This document shows positions 8,401-16,273 of a DNA stretch of 22,928 nt, piece by piece. The position numbers and the translations under genes are program-made. Source of the DNA: JAVKDP01 sp040222185 (lineage in GTDB: Bacteria; Bacteroidota; Rhodothermia; Balneolales; Balneolaceae); the NCBI GenBank assembly GCA_040222185.1, contig JAVKDP010000020.1, positions 1 to 22,928 on the forward strand, in the 5' to 3' direction. Under the pieces are notes generated by a model that did not search any database, was not told where the DNA came from, and worked only from the letters and a program-made list of their open reading frames with translations. How positions within the stretch are numbered: the first letter of the stretch is position 1; the number at the start of each line of letters is the position of its first letter.

Positions 8401-8713
8401 TGCCATCGTTCTTATCGACCTAATTAATCAGATCAGAGAAAAAGGGACTGATAAACTAGATGCTATTATGGAAGGCGGAAAGTCAAGATTGCGCCCTATC
8501 CTGATGACAACACTTACTACTACACTTGGCTTACTTCCTTTAGCAATTGGGTTGGGAGACGGAGCTGAGCTTAGGGCACCTATGGGAATAACAGTTATTG
8601 GAGGTCTTCTTGTCTCCACCCTGTTAACATTAGTGGTTATTCCGGTCATGTACTCCTTACTTGATCATAAGAAGTACAATGTTGAAGAAGAAACCGAAAC
8701 TGTAGCAGTATAA
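5414..8713 (+). CDS. RND efflux permease, first of a tandem pair
   Basis: This 1099-residue inner-membrane proton-driven pump belongs to the AcrB/MdtB-like RND family. It has the usual plan: TM1 near residues 13-30, a large periplasmic porter domain, TM2-6, a cytoplasmic linker, TM7, a second porter domain, and TM8-12. The TM4 motif reads GMLVDNSIVVLEN with D426 and N427, where AcrB has D407-D408. TM10 reads GIVVNNAIVLID with N995-N996, where AcrB has K940-N941. Two features enlarge it relative to its neighbour. One is an acidic insert at about residues 144-171. The other is a TM6-TM7 linker of about 85 residues containing a hydrophobic or amphipathic segment (539-577). AGGGA lies 9 bases before the start. 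The next permease begins 4 bases after the stop, so the two are surely cotranscribed. Confidence 0.95.
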   Translation: MKLIDFSIKRKVTISMFTVAILLFGIVSLGRLKVNLLPDLSYPTLTIRTAFEGAAPVEIENLITKPIEEAVGVVKGVKKVRSISKTGQSDVVLEFVWGTNMDLVNLDVISKLDAIQLPLQAKKPVTLRFDPTLDPVMRYALYYDDSETETAPSDDPNVEFASDYEDLNDPDAIARLKQLRIIAEELLKKSLESSSGVASVKISGGLEEEIQVNIDQQRLAYLNIPIETITNILSSENINLSGGRLEEGTQQYLVRTLNEFRDIDQIANVVVARQNDNTIYLKDVAEVTQAYKEREAITRLDGLEAVEIAIYKEGDGNTVAVAEVVENKIQRIRGRLPAGMKFEKVYDQSIFISSAVNEVKTAGMIGGVLAVLVLFFFLRDFWSTVIISVSIPVSIIATFNLMYGNDITLNIMSLGGIALGIGMLVDNSIVVLENIARHREMGKSVLKAAQDGAGEVGTAVIASTLTTVAVFFPLVFVDGIAGQLFRDQALTVTFSLLASLVVAVTLIPMMSSLGSKKKEYAPLELKEPRTGFGRILRAIRLFLFYTIPSIITKGIRYIVGAVAWVFSKLFAIPLFLFDKGYKAIEKGYVVLLKSALNNRLAVLGIAIITFAGSIMLIPRIGIELIPQLSQGEFKVEFKLPPGTPIEETDQALRGVQDATRGNEQVRSTFAVAGTGNRMDANPDEGGENWGELNVMLASGSSALAEENTMSTMRSSLSNIPGLQYKFSRPSLYSFSTPVEVEVAGFDLENLKKVSDEISRRMGADSRFADVKSTMEVGSPEIQILFDRDRAAGLGLQVHEVANRVVSNVRGDVATRYSYRDRKIDVLVRARQEDRSSVDEIQNLVINPGSERPIPLSAIATVRVANGPSEIRRSSQQRVALVTANLNYGDLGEAAVAVQKIIDETTAPVGILARVAGQNEEMSESFQSLLFALSLAVFLVYLVMASQFESLLHPFIILFTIPLALIGAILALYITGTTISVVVFIGLILLAGIVVNNAIVLIDLINQIREKGTDKLDAIMEGGKSRLRPILMTTLTTTLGLLPLAIGLGDGAELRAPMGITVIGGLLVSTLLTLVVIPVMYSLLDHKKYNVEEETETVAV

Positions 8714-8717
8714 TATT

Positions 8718-11700
8718 ATGAGCTTTACAGAACTATCCGTACGCCGCCCGGTTACAACATTGATGGTATTTTTGAGCCTTGTTGTAGTTGGCATGATCGC
8801 AACAAGACTGGTACCACTTGAATACTTCCCTGATATCAGCTTTCCGGGAGCATTTGTCCAGGTTCCTTATCCAAATGCCTCTCCTGAAGAGGTTGAAGAG
8901 CAGGTTATCCGTCCAATGGAGGAAGCCTTAGCAACGATAAGCGGCCTGGAAAGAATGAACTCCAACGCTGGTGAAAATAACGGAGGTATACAGGTTATTT
9001 TCAAACAGGGTAGCGATATCGATCTAAAAGCTATAGAGATAAAGGAAAAGATTGAAAGTGTCAGGAACCAATTACCTGATGATTTTGAGTACTATCAGAT
9101 TTTCAAGTTCCAGGATGGTGGAGGTAATACCCTTCAACTTCGTATTTCCAGTGAAAGAGACTTATCAGATGCCTATGATCTCCTAAATAGAAACCTTAAA
9201 CAACGAATTGAGCGAATCGATGGCGTTGGACAGGTAACCCTTTATGGAGTTGAGAAAAAGGAAATCAAAATAGAGCTTATTACTGACAGGGTTCTTAGCT
9301 ATAATGTCGATTTTAACCAGCTTACCAGCACGTTAAGCCAGGCTAACTTCTCCACATCAGCTGGTAAAATTACAGATGCTGGTCTTCGTTATAACGTTCG
9401 TCCAATGGGTGAGCTTCGGAATGTTGAAGATATTGAAAACCTTATAATTGGTGACAATAATCTAAGGGTTAAAGACATTGCAACAGTTAGCTATGCTAAA
9501 CCTGTCAGAGACTATGCTCGTCACCTCGATCAGAAGTATGCAATTGGTCTTGATATTGTAAAAGAATCATCTGCTAATACAGTAGCTACAGTTGACAGGG
9601 TTCTTCAAGAAATTGATGAAATTAATGAGCTCCCTGAGATGCAGGGAATCAAAATTTATGAAATGAATAACCAGGCAGATGGGATACTTAGCTCATTAAA
9701 AGAGCTATTTAATTCCGGTATTTTAGGTGCAGGGTTATCCATCTTCATGCTTTACTTTTTCTTACGCCAGTTTACTACAACAATGGTAGTGGCCACGGCA
9801 GTGCCCTTCTCTCTTATTGTAACCTTAGGTTTTTTCTACTTCCTCAATATCTCTTTAAACATACTCTCTATGATGGGACTAATGCTTGCAGTTGGTATGT
9901 TGGTAGATAATGCAGTGGTAGTTACTGAGAACATTCACAGGCATCAGCGCCTGGGGCATGGAACTAAAAAATCAGCCATTCTTGGCGCTAAAGAAGTTGG
10001 CATTGCAGTAACGGCTGGTACACTTACCTCTGTTGTTGTATTCTTGCCGAATATCGTTAATGAGAGCTTTATCAAGCCTTATATGTACTATATAGGGATG
10101 CCTATTATCATTTCATTGATAGCTTCTTTACTTATTTCATTAACAGTAATTCCTCTTCTCACTTCCAAAATCAAAGCCCCTGAGAAGAAAAACAAAAGAA
10201 CAATTGTTGATAAGCTAGCGGATGTGTATTCCAGGTTCCTTGCCTGGTTTATTGATCGAAGGTGGGTTTCGGCTACAGGCGTTGTACTACTTTTCTTGAG
10301 TGTTATTATTCCAGCTTCCGGAATTAACGTGGATATGTTCCCAAATGTTGAAGAACGGGAAATTGGCCTTAGATATAACTTAAGTGGTACCTACACTCTC
10401 GACAGGGTTAAACAGGCTGTTGATAAAGTTGAAGACTATCTCTACGAAAATCAGGATAAGTTTGAGATTGAATCAGTCTATACTTACTACCAGACTGATT
10501 TTGCCAACTCAACAATTATCCTGGTTGATGAAGATGACGCTGAAAAGTCGGTTCAGCTTATTAAAAAAGAGATTGAAAAGAATCTACCATTAGTAACTAT
10601 TGGTGAGCCGGCTTTCGAATTTAGAAGCAGAAACGGTAATGAGGCCATTCGTGTATTTGTTCAGGGTGAGTCAATGGATGTTCTCCAGGAACTTGCTGAA
10701 AGAGTTGAATGGCGTATGTCTCAAATCGACGGACTTGCAGATGTTAAATCAGAAGCTGAACTAGGTGGAGATGAAGTTCGGTTAACCATTGATCATGAAC
10801 GTGCAAGAAGTTATGGACTGACTTCAACTAATGTAGCTCAGGCGGTTTCCAGTTCAGTACGCGGGCAAAACCTGAGAAGAATCAGGGGACCCCAATCCGA
10901 GATTGATGTAATCCTGGCACTACAGAACTCTGATCGTCAAAGTATCGACGATCTAAAAGAACTGCCTATTGCAATTGGCGATAACCAGTCTGTAAAACTA
11001 GCTTCACTTGCCAGTTTTGAACAAACTAAAGGTCCGGGACGAATTTTCCGCGAGAACAGAAAAACAGCTCTCGGAATCTCTATCAATCTTGATGGTATTG
11101 CAATGGATGAAGCTCGTCCACTTGTTCAGCAAGTAATGGATCAGATCGTTTATCCTGCTGGTTACCAATGGAGTTTTGGCAGAAGCTTTGACAATGATGG
11201 TGAAGCATTAAACGTGATGCTCTTTAACCTTGCTATTGCCTTCTTCCTGATTTACCTCGTTATGGCAGCGTTGTTTGAATCGCTAATGTATCCTACCAGT
11301 ATCCTTGCATGTATACTGTACGGTGTAGTTGGTATTTTCTGGTTTTTCTTTATTACCGGAACGGCATTCGATCTAATGGCAATCATTGGAATCCTGATAC
11401 TTATGGGTATTGTAGTAAATAATGGTATCGTTTTGATCGATCATATAATTCACTTGCGAAGTGAAGGCTATAGCCGAAGAGAAGCGGTTATCCAGGGTGG
11501 AAAAGACCGAATGAGACCTATTTTGATGACTGCTGGAACTACAGTACTTGGATTGATCCCATTATGTATCGGAACTACTCAAATTGGTGGAGATGGCCCT
11601 CCCTACTTCCCAATGGCTAGAGCAATTGTTGGAGGTTTGACTTTCTCCACAGTTGTAACCCTGGTTGTTCTGCCATCTATTTATATCATCCTTGATGATA

Positions 11701-11747
11701 TAAAGATTTGGTCGAGCCGAATCGGGTTCTTATCCAGACCGAAGTAA
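8718..11747 (+). CDS. RND efflux permease, second of a tandem pair
   Basis: This 1009-residue RND permease, of ordinary family length, is clearly different in sequence from the one before it. It starts MSFTELSVRRPVTTLMV, typical of the family, followed by TM1 and FPDISFPGAFVQVPYP at the porter entrance. TM4 carries GMLVDNAVVVTEN with D397-N398, and TM10 carries GIVVNNGIVLID with N901-N902, so like its partner it lacks the AcrB lysine. The TM6-TM7 linker is short and basic (KIKAPEKKNKR). No clear Shine-Dalgarno lies in the 4-base gap after the first permease, suggesting coupled translation. Two adjacent permeases with one adaptor resemble E. coli MdtABC, whose B and C subunits form a heterotrimer; that parallel is inferred. 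A strong terminator follows. Confidence 0.95.
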   Translation: MSFTELSVRRPVTTLMVFLSLVVVGMIATRLVPLEYFPDISFPGAFVQVPYPNASPEEVEEQVIRPMEEALATISGLERMNSNAGENNGGIQVIFKQGSDIDLKAIEIKEKIESVRNQLPDDFEYYQIFKFQDGGGNTLQLRISSERDLSDAYDLLNRNLKQRIERIDGVGQVTLYGVEKKEIKIELITDRVLSYNVDFNQLTSTLSQANFSTSAGKITDAGLRYNVRPMGELRNVEDIENLIIGDNNLRVKDIATVSYAKPVRDYARHLDQKYAIGLDIVKESSANTVATVDRVLQEIDEINELPEMQGIKIYEMNNQADGILSSLKELFNSGILGAGLSIFMLYFFLRQFTTTMVVATAVPFSLIVTLGFFYFLNISLNILSMMGLMLAVGMLVDNAVVVTENIHRHQRLGHGTKKSAILGAKEVGIAVTAGTLTSVVVFLPNIVNESFIKPYMYYIGMPIIISLIASLLISLTVIPLLTSKIKAPEKKNKRTIVDKLADVYSRFLAWFIDRRWVSATGVVLLFLSVIIPASGINVDMFPNVEEREIGLRYNLSGTYTLDRVKQAVDKVEDYLYENQDKFEIESVYTYYQTDFANSTIILVDEDDAEKSVQLIKKEIEKNLPLVTIGEPAFEFRSRNGNEAIRVFVQGESMDVLQELAERVEWRMSQIDGLADVKSEAELGGDEVRLTIDHERARSYGLTSTNVAQAVSSSVRGQNLRRIRGPQSEIDVILALQNSDRQSIDDLKELPIAIGDNQSVKLASLASFEQTKGPGRIFRENRKTALGISINLDGIAMDEARPLVQQVMDQIVYPAGYQWSFGRSFDNDGEALNVMLFNLAIAFFLIYLVMAALFESLMYPTSILACILYGVVGIFWFFFITGTAFDLMAIIGILILMGIVVNNGIVLIDHIIHLRSEGYSRREAVIQGGKDRMRPILMTAGTTVLGLIPLCIGTTQIGGDGPPYFPMARAIVGGLTFSTVVTLVVLPSIYIILDDIKIWSSRIGFLSRPK

Positions 11748-11758
11748 GTAACACTTTT

Positions 11759-11790
11759 AAAATCCCTTCTTATATAAGAAGGGATTTTTT
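11759..11790 (+). terminator. Intrinsic terminator of the RND operon
   Basis: AAATCCCTTCTT and AAGAAGGGATTT form a perfect long stem around an ATAT turn, followed directly by a run of six T. It begins 11 bases after the stop of the second permease. The 3' end of the T-run is only 2 bases before an ATG (11793) of the thioesterase reading frame. Confidence 0.92.
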
Positions 11791-11816
11791 GTATGTTTCA
11801 GGTTTATTATTTCTAT

Positions 11817-12551
11817 ATGCCTGACAATACTATTTACTTTGAAGACTTTACTATTCGCGCCAATGAAGTAGACGCATCCGGTAAACTCACTCTCCCCGCC
11901 ATTTGTGATTTCTTCCAGGAAGTTGCCGGAAATAATGCTCTTCAACTAAATTTTGATATAACAGATCTAAAAGATCAGAATTTAACCTGGGTACTTCACA
12001 GAATGGATATTCAGATTAATTCTTATCCTGATTGGAGAGATACTATTAAATTAAAAACCTGGCCAGCTTCAGGAGATGCTTTAAGAGCCTATAGAAACTA
12101 TCAAATTCTCGATTCGGGTGGTAACCTTTACGGCTCTTGCCTTAGTTACTGGATGATGATGAACCTGGATACCCGAAGACCTGTCAGAATGACCAAAGAA
12201 ATTCTGGAAACGAAATTAGCTGACCTGGAAAATGTTCTGGAGATAAAAAGCAGCAGGTTTAAGCCTTTTTCATCATTCGAGAAAGAGAAAAGAATTACAA
12301 TACGAAGGGCGGATTTAGACATGAATAATCATGCAAATAATGTCCGCTATATTGAATGGATGCTAGAATGCCTCTCCCATGAAGAAACTCGTTGTATTAC
12401 CAATTTTGATATCATTTTTATGAATGAAGGACTCGAAGGTGATATAGTTAATAGCTCATTTACCCGAATTGAAGATGGAAAACTTATGTTCCAACTCATA
12501 AACCAGGATAACAAGGTATTGGCTCTTGCTGAGGCGATGTTAAACTTTTAA
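11817..12551 (+). CDS. Acyl-ACP thioesterase
   Basis: The product (244 residues from this start) hydrolyses acyl-ACP to free fatty acid in the cytoplasm and belongs to the double-hotdog acyl-ACP thioesterase family shared with plant FatA/FatB. The first hotdog has EVDASGKLTLPAICDFFQEVAGNNA and the conserved WVLHRMDI. The second has the catalytic-type DMNNHANNVRYIEW, with N170 and H172 as the expected active-site residues. I prefer ATG 11817 because MPDNTIYFEDFTIRANEVD matches the usual family start. ATG 11793 would add 8 residues, and its apparent Shine-Dalgarno (AAGGG) is the 3' arm of the terminator. No promoter is visible after the terminator. Its end overlaps that of the convergent aldo/keto reductase gene by 4 bases. 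Confidence 0.9.
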   Translation: MPDNTIYFEDFTIRANEVDASGKLTLPAICDFFQEVAGNNALQLNFDITDLKDQNLTWVLHRMDIQINSYPDWRDTIKLKTWPASGDALRAYRNYQILDSGGNLYGSCLSYWMMMNLDTRRPVRMTKEILETKLADLENVLEIKSSRFKPFSSFEKEKRITIRRADLDMNNHANNVRYIEWMLECLSHEETRCITNFDIIFMNEGLEGDIVNSSFTRIEDGKLMFQLINQDNKVLALAEAMLNF

Positions 12552-13366
12552 TCCCACTCAGGCGCAATAGAAGGATTTACAATTCTTCTGTTCTTCTCAA
12601 GTTCATCAATCTTATAGAAATCATCATCTTCCAGTTCAAAGTCATAGATATCTAAATTTGATTCTAAATGTTCTTTTGAAGAAGCTTTTGGAATCACTGT
12701 AACCTGTTCCTGTTCAATAAGCCATCTAAGGGCAATCTGTGAAGCACTTTTACCATATTTTTTACCTAATTCAATAAGCAAAGGGTTAGTCAATACTTCT
12801 CCCTGCCCCAAAGGGCTATATGCAGTAACCATCAAATCATTTTCAGAAGCGTAATCAAGTAAATCAAACTGACCTAATAATGGATGGTATTCAACCTGGT
12901 TGCAAAATATTGGAGCCGATAATTCTTCATTGACTTCCTTCAATAGTTTCATTGGATAGTTACTTACACCAATGTTTAATGCTTTTCCTTGCTCCCGAAG
13001 CAAAAGCATGGATTCAATTACTCTATCAAGCTGAGATTTTGGATCTGGCCAATGAAGTAGCAGTAAATCAACGTACGGGAGATCCAAATCTATTAGTGAC
13101 TGCTCAGCCGATTTAATTATCTGCGCTGGCTCAAGGTTTTGATAGGCAATTTTTGTGGTGATAAAGAGCTCTTCCCGATCTACATGAGATTTTCTAATCG
13201 CATTCCCGACTTCTCTTTCATTTTTGTAGTCCTGGGCTGTGTCAATGTGCCTATATCCCAGGCTGATCGCCAGTTTAATAACGTCCTCAGCTTGTTTTCC
13301 TATAAGTGTATAAGTACCTAATCCTATTTCCGGTACATCAACACCCTGAATATTTTTGAATTGCAT
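12548..13366 (-). CDS. Aldo/keto reductase (AKR5-like, 2,5-diketo-D-gluconate reductase type)
   Basis: A 272-residue cytoplasmic NADPH-dependent oxidoreductase that reduces aldehydes and ketones. The family tetrad is complete: D42 (GYRHIDTA), Y47, K72 (ITTKI) and H105 (LLLLHWP). Further signatures are the N-terminal IGLGTYTL, GVSNY in the middle, QVEYHPLL, AYSPLGQG and the cofactor-binding VIPKASSKEHLESN near the C-terminus. The length is normal for the DkgA/DkgB-like group. The true substrate cannot be told from sequence. It is the last gene of the minus-strand block, 43 bases after the T9SS-exported protein, and its stop overlaps that of the thioesterase gene. Confidence 0.93.
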   Translation of the reverse strand: MQFKNIQGVDVPEIGLGTYTLIGKQAEDVIKLAISLGYRHIDTAQDYKNEREVGNAIRKSHVDREELFITTKIAYQNLEPAQIIKSAEQSLIDLDLPYVDLLLLHWPDPKSQLDRVIESMLLLREQGKALNIGVSNYPMKLLKEVNEELSAPIFCNQVEYHPLLGQFDLLDYASENDLMVTAYSPLGQGEVLTNPLLIELGKKYGKSASQIALRWLIEQEQVTVIPKASSKEHLESNLDIYDFELEDDDFYKIDELEKNRRIVNPSIAPEWD

Positions 13367-13409
13367 TCGTGTTAAAGTATTTCCAGCTTTTTATTAAACA
13401 ATAAAATGA

Positions 13410-16187
13410 TCATTTAACGAGAGTCATTTTTTGCGTTGTAATTTTGTTTCCTACCTCCAGTTGGTAGATATACATTCCACTTGGTAATCCAGATGCGTCC
13501 CATTCATACTCGTGATCACCAGATCCATGCATTCCATCAGCAAGAACAAGGATGGGTTGCCCAACAATATTGAATATAGACAGCTTTACTTCGAGTGCTT
13601 CAGGAAGATAAAATGAGATAGTAGTTCTGGGATTAAAAGGGTTAGGATAATTCTGATTTAACCGAAGTTCATCTGTAACAACATCTTCCTCTTCATTAAC
13701 TCCGGGAGGGTAAAGCACTAGCTGGAATCGATCACTTACAATTTGTAACGGAGTACCAATTCTATCGGATTCTGTATCATCCTCATCTACTGTATAATCA
13801 AATGTAATTGACCCTGTTTTTGTAAGGTCATAATCCTTATCTGTATACATATCTTTGAGTTGGATATTCCATCCTGCAGAAAACTCATTTATTCCACTAG
13901 ATTTTAGACTAAACTCCCCGGAAAAGGACACCGAAAATGCTAATGGAATCACAATTTTTTGGTCTATAGACTCATCAAGACTAATATCCCGATGCCAGTC
14001 CGCTCCCTTTTTAGCACCAAAGAAAAAGTAATCGAGCTGCTTGTCCAGAATATGTAAATCCAGCTCAGGAGCTAGCAAATCTCTGTTAAATTCTTGCCCC
14101 TCTTCAACCAAGTTTATTGATACGGTTTTTTCAAACTCATCACTTTCAAGTGAAATCTTCAAGGTTGATACCGGCTCTGTTTCTTCCTGCTCTAATTCCG
14201 GCTCATAAAATTGAGGCGTTTGAAACGATATCAAAATTGTTTCTATGGTTGAGTCAGCTTTTATCCAAAATGAGCTTTTTGAAGGAATAACATTGTTGTC
14301 ACCTAAAACCTTTGCCTTATTCCAGTCCAAAAGGTTTTCATCCATCAAATAAACATAAGGATATATAACACCTGGTTTCGTTTGCTCTTCAACGAGTTTC
14401 ATAAAGTCTCGCACTAAAACAGGGTTTGTACTTGTGTTCGTAACAAAGTTAAAACCTTCTATCCCATTAATAATACCATTCTCATCTAGATCAGTAGCCG
14501 ATAACTCAAACTCAATTACATCACTTGTTTCTTGCATCAAGATCGTGCTTAAAGAGTCTTGAATAGTCTCAGGTACCACCTGTTCCTCAAAATATGCCAA
14601 TACTGACGTCCCCTTTGAGTTAGGGGGTCCATATTCATCAATAGAAACAAATTGGCTTAGTGGTTCAGACCAAAACAAAATTGGGTTATTTGATGTTGTT
14701 TCTATATCAATATCATCAAGAGAAGTAACATACCATCCGGCTTCTTTTACTTTCGGTGGCATAACTTCTTTACCACGCTGTATTTGTGTATTTCCACTCG
14801 TAGTATTTGATTCTCCAATTTCGAACGTCAGGTTAGGGCTATCATCTGTCATGCTTATGATCTCTGATTCAACTTCATCAGTAAGTAAATAATCAGAGAT
14901 TTTGATGCCTGCTTGGTTTCGTAACTCCAACTCATTATCACCTCTTTGAATCCAGTTTATCACAGAATTTTCAGAGTCATTGATATCATTTTTCGAAATT
15001 CTTAACTCTGAAAGTGGCTGAATTTCCGTGTTCTCAGGAAAAACATAATTCAAGCTTCTAGTAGTCAATTCCCAGCCAGATAAATCCACTGCTTGCCGCT
15101 CTGTATTACGAATAGAAATAAAATCATACTCAGAATTACCCGAATTCACTACTTCTGTTAACCTAACTGCAGGAATATCGTTGTCCTGGATAAATGCTAC
15201 ATGAGTAATGAAATCCCCAAGGTTTCCTTTTGACAACCCACTTAACTCAAAAAAACCTGTCTCAGTCGTTTCAAAATGTTCATCATTAGTGATAGGAATC
15301 TCTTGTGAGTATACTGCATCGCCAATCAAGCCTGTAAAATTAAAGGACTGTGTTTTGAATTTGTCAATATCATTCGAATCTGCAGTACTATTGAATTCAT
15401 TAAAATCAACGTTCACTGTCAGCCTGGAGCCATCATGTTCGTAAACTGCAACATTCAACAGTATTACATCCCCTTCTTGCACAGTTGAAATACTTTCATC
15501 AAACAACACCACAGGCGGTGTTAAAAGCCTGAATGAGGTGCCAAATGAAGAATAAGCCCTTTTATCTCTACCTACCCATTTCGCAGGGTCAGAGATAAAG
15601 GATAACAACATCCTGGACGTTCCGCTGGCTCCGTTTTTAAGGTGATACTGGTAATTATCATTTGAGCCAAGCCGTAATACTGTTTTATCCTCTAACGAGA
15701 TACTTTGAGGAATATCAAATCCTTCTCTCAGATATGAACTCCAAACATCAGCACTACCCCATCCGATACCATATATAAACCTGTGAATCCCTTCTTCTTT
15801 CTGATATGTAAATATCCTGTTCTCGTTCTCGCTAAATTGAAAATGACCTAATAACTCAATTCGGGGATCAGAAACACTATTTATATGGACATTTGTGCCA
15901 GCACGGACTGAATTTTGAAAAAAAACTTCAACTTCAACGCCACCCTGAAGCGAAGAAGACTCAGAATCCCACTTTCCGTTCGTAAACCAGATTGAAGTGC
16001 CTTTTTCGATATCAACCAATGGAACAAAGTCAAAAGAATGATTGCTTGAGTTTACTGATACAATAGCAACATCCCCCGGCAAAAGTACCGACTGACCATG
16101 CGTTACTCCTGAAAAAACAAAGAGAAGCATAAAAAAAGCAGCAAGTCTAAACTCTGTACGTACTCTAGATAGTAACTCTCGAAGCAT
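13410..16187 (-). CDS. Large secreted protein with Calx-beta-like and lamin-tail domains and a T9SS sorting domain
   Basis: The product is 925 residues from ATG 16187; a TTG at 16193 would add two. An N-terminal signal peptide (hydrophobic AAFFMLLFVFSG, cleavage near HGQS) is followed by a domain starting LLPGDVAIVSVN, found at the start of other Bacteroidota surface proteins. Next comes a Calx-beta-like region (TVQEGDVILLNVAVYE ... ITNDEHFETTETGFFELS). A lamin-tail-like domain follows (VRLTEVVNSGNSEYDFISIRN, LSGWELTT). Then comes a long middle part I do not recognise. The last 82 residues are a type A T9SS sorting domain with NYPNPFNP, GLPSGMYIYQL and a final KMTLVK. It is therefore predicted to be exported through the outer membrane. 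Its partner or substrate is unknown. Confidence 0.88.
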   Translation of the reverse strand: MLRELLSRVRTEFRLAAFFMLLFVFSGVTHGQSVLLPGDVAIVSVNSSNHSFDFVPLVDIEKGTSIWFTNGKWDSESSSLQGGVEVEVFFQNSVRAGTNVHINSVSDPRIELLGHFQFSENENRIFTYQKEEGIHRFIYGIGWGSADVWSSYLREGFDIPQSISLEDKTVLRLGSNDNYQYHLKNGASGTSRMLLSFISDPAKWVGRDKRAYSSFGTSFRLLTPPVVLFDESISTVQEGDVILLNVAVYEHDGSRLTVNVDFNEFNSTADSNDIDKFKTQSFNFTGLIGDAVYSQEIPITNDEHFETTETGFFELSGLSKGNLGDFITHVAFIQDNDIPAVRLTEVVNSGNSEYDFISIRNTERQAVDLSGWELTTRSLNYVFPENTEIQPLSELRISKNDINDSENSVINWIQRGDNELELRNQAGIKISDYLLTDEVESEIISMTDDSPNLTFEIGESNTTSGNTQIQRGKEVMPPKVKEAGWYVTSLDDIDIETTSNNPILFWSEPLSQFVSIDEYGPPNSKGTSVLAYFEEQVVPETIQDSLSTILMQETSDVIEFELSATDLDENGIINGIEGFNFVTNTSTNPVLVRDFMKLVEEQTKPGVIYPYVYLMDENLLDWNKAKVLGDNNVIPSKSSFWIKADSTIETILISFQTPQFYEPELEQEETEPVSTLKISLESDEFEKTVSINLVEEGQEFNRDLLAPELDLHILDKQLDYFFFGAKKGADWHRDISLDESIDQKIVIPLAFSVSFSGEFSLKSSGINEFSAGWNIQLKDMYTDKDYDLTKTGSITFDYTVDEDDTESDRIGTPLQIVSDRFQLVLYPPGVNEEEDVVTDELRLNQNYPNPFNPRTTISFYLPEALEVKLSIFNIVGQPILVLADGMHGSGDHEYEWDASGLPSGMYIYQLEVGNKITTQKMTLVK
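13413..13658 (-). other. T9SS type A C-terminal sorting domain
   Basis: This is the last 82 codons of the large secreted protein. The encoded segment has NYPNPFNP, FYLPE, LSIFNIVGQ, WDASGLPSGMYIY and a basic KMTLVK end, the pattern of C-terminal signals recognised by the type IX secretion system. It implies that the genome encodes a T9SS, which is not in this window. Confidence 0.88.
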
Positions 16188-16273
16188 AGGCAAGTTTACA
16201 CGTGATTGAGTGAGTGTGCAAGTAAGTAATTTTATCTTACAATGGCATATTAAACTTTAGAAATTTTGAAAAT

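Noticed and set aside
16188..16193. TTG start for the T9SS-exported protein
   Set aside because: It adds only two residues before an ATG and has no better ribosome site; ATG 16187 is preferred.
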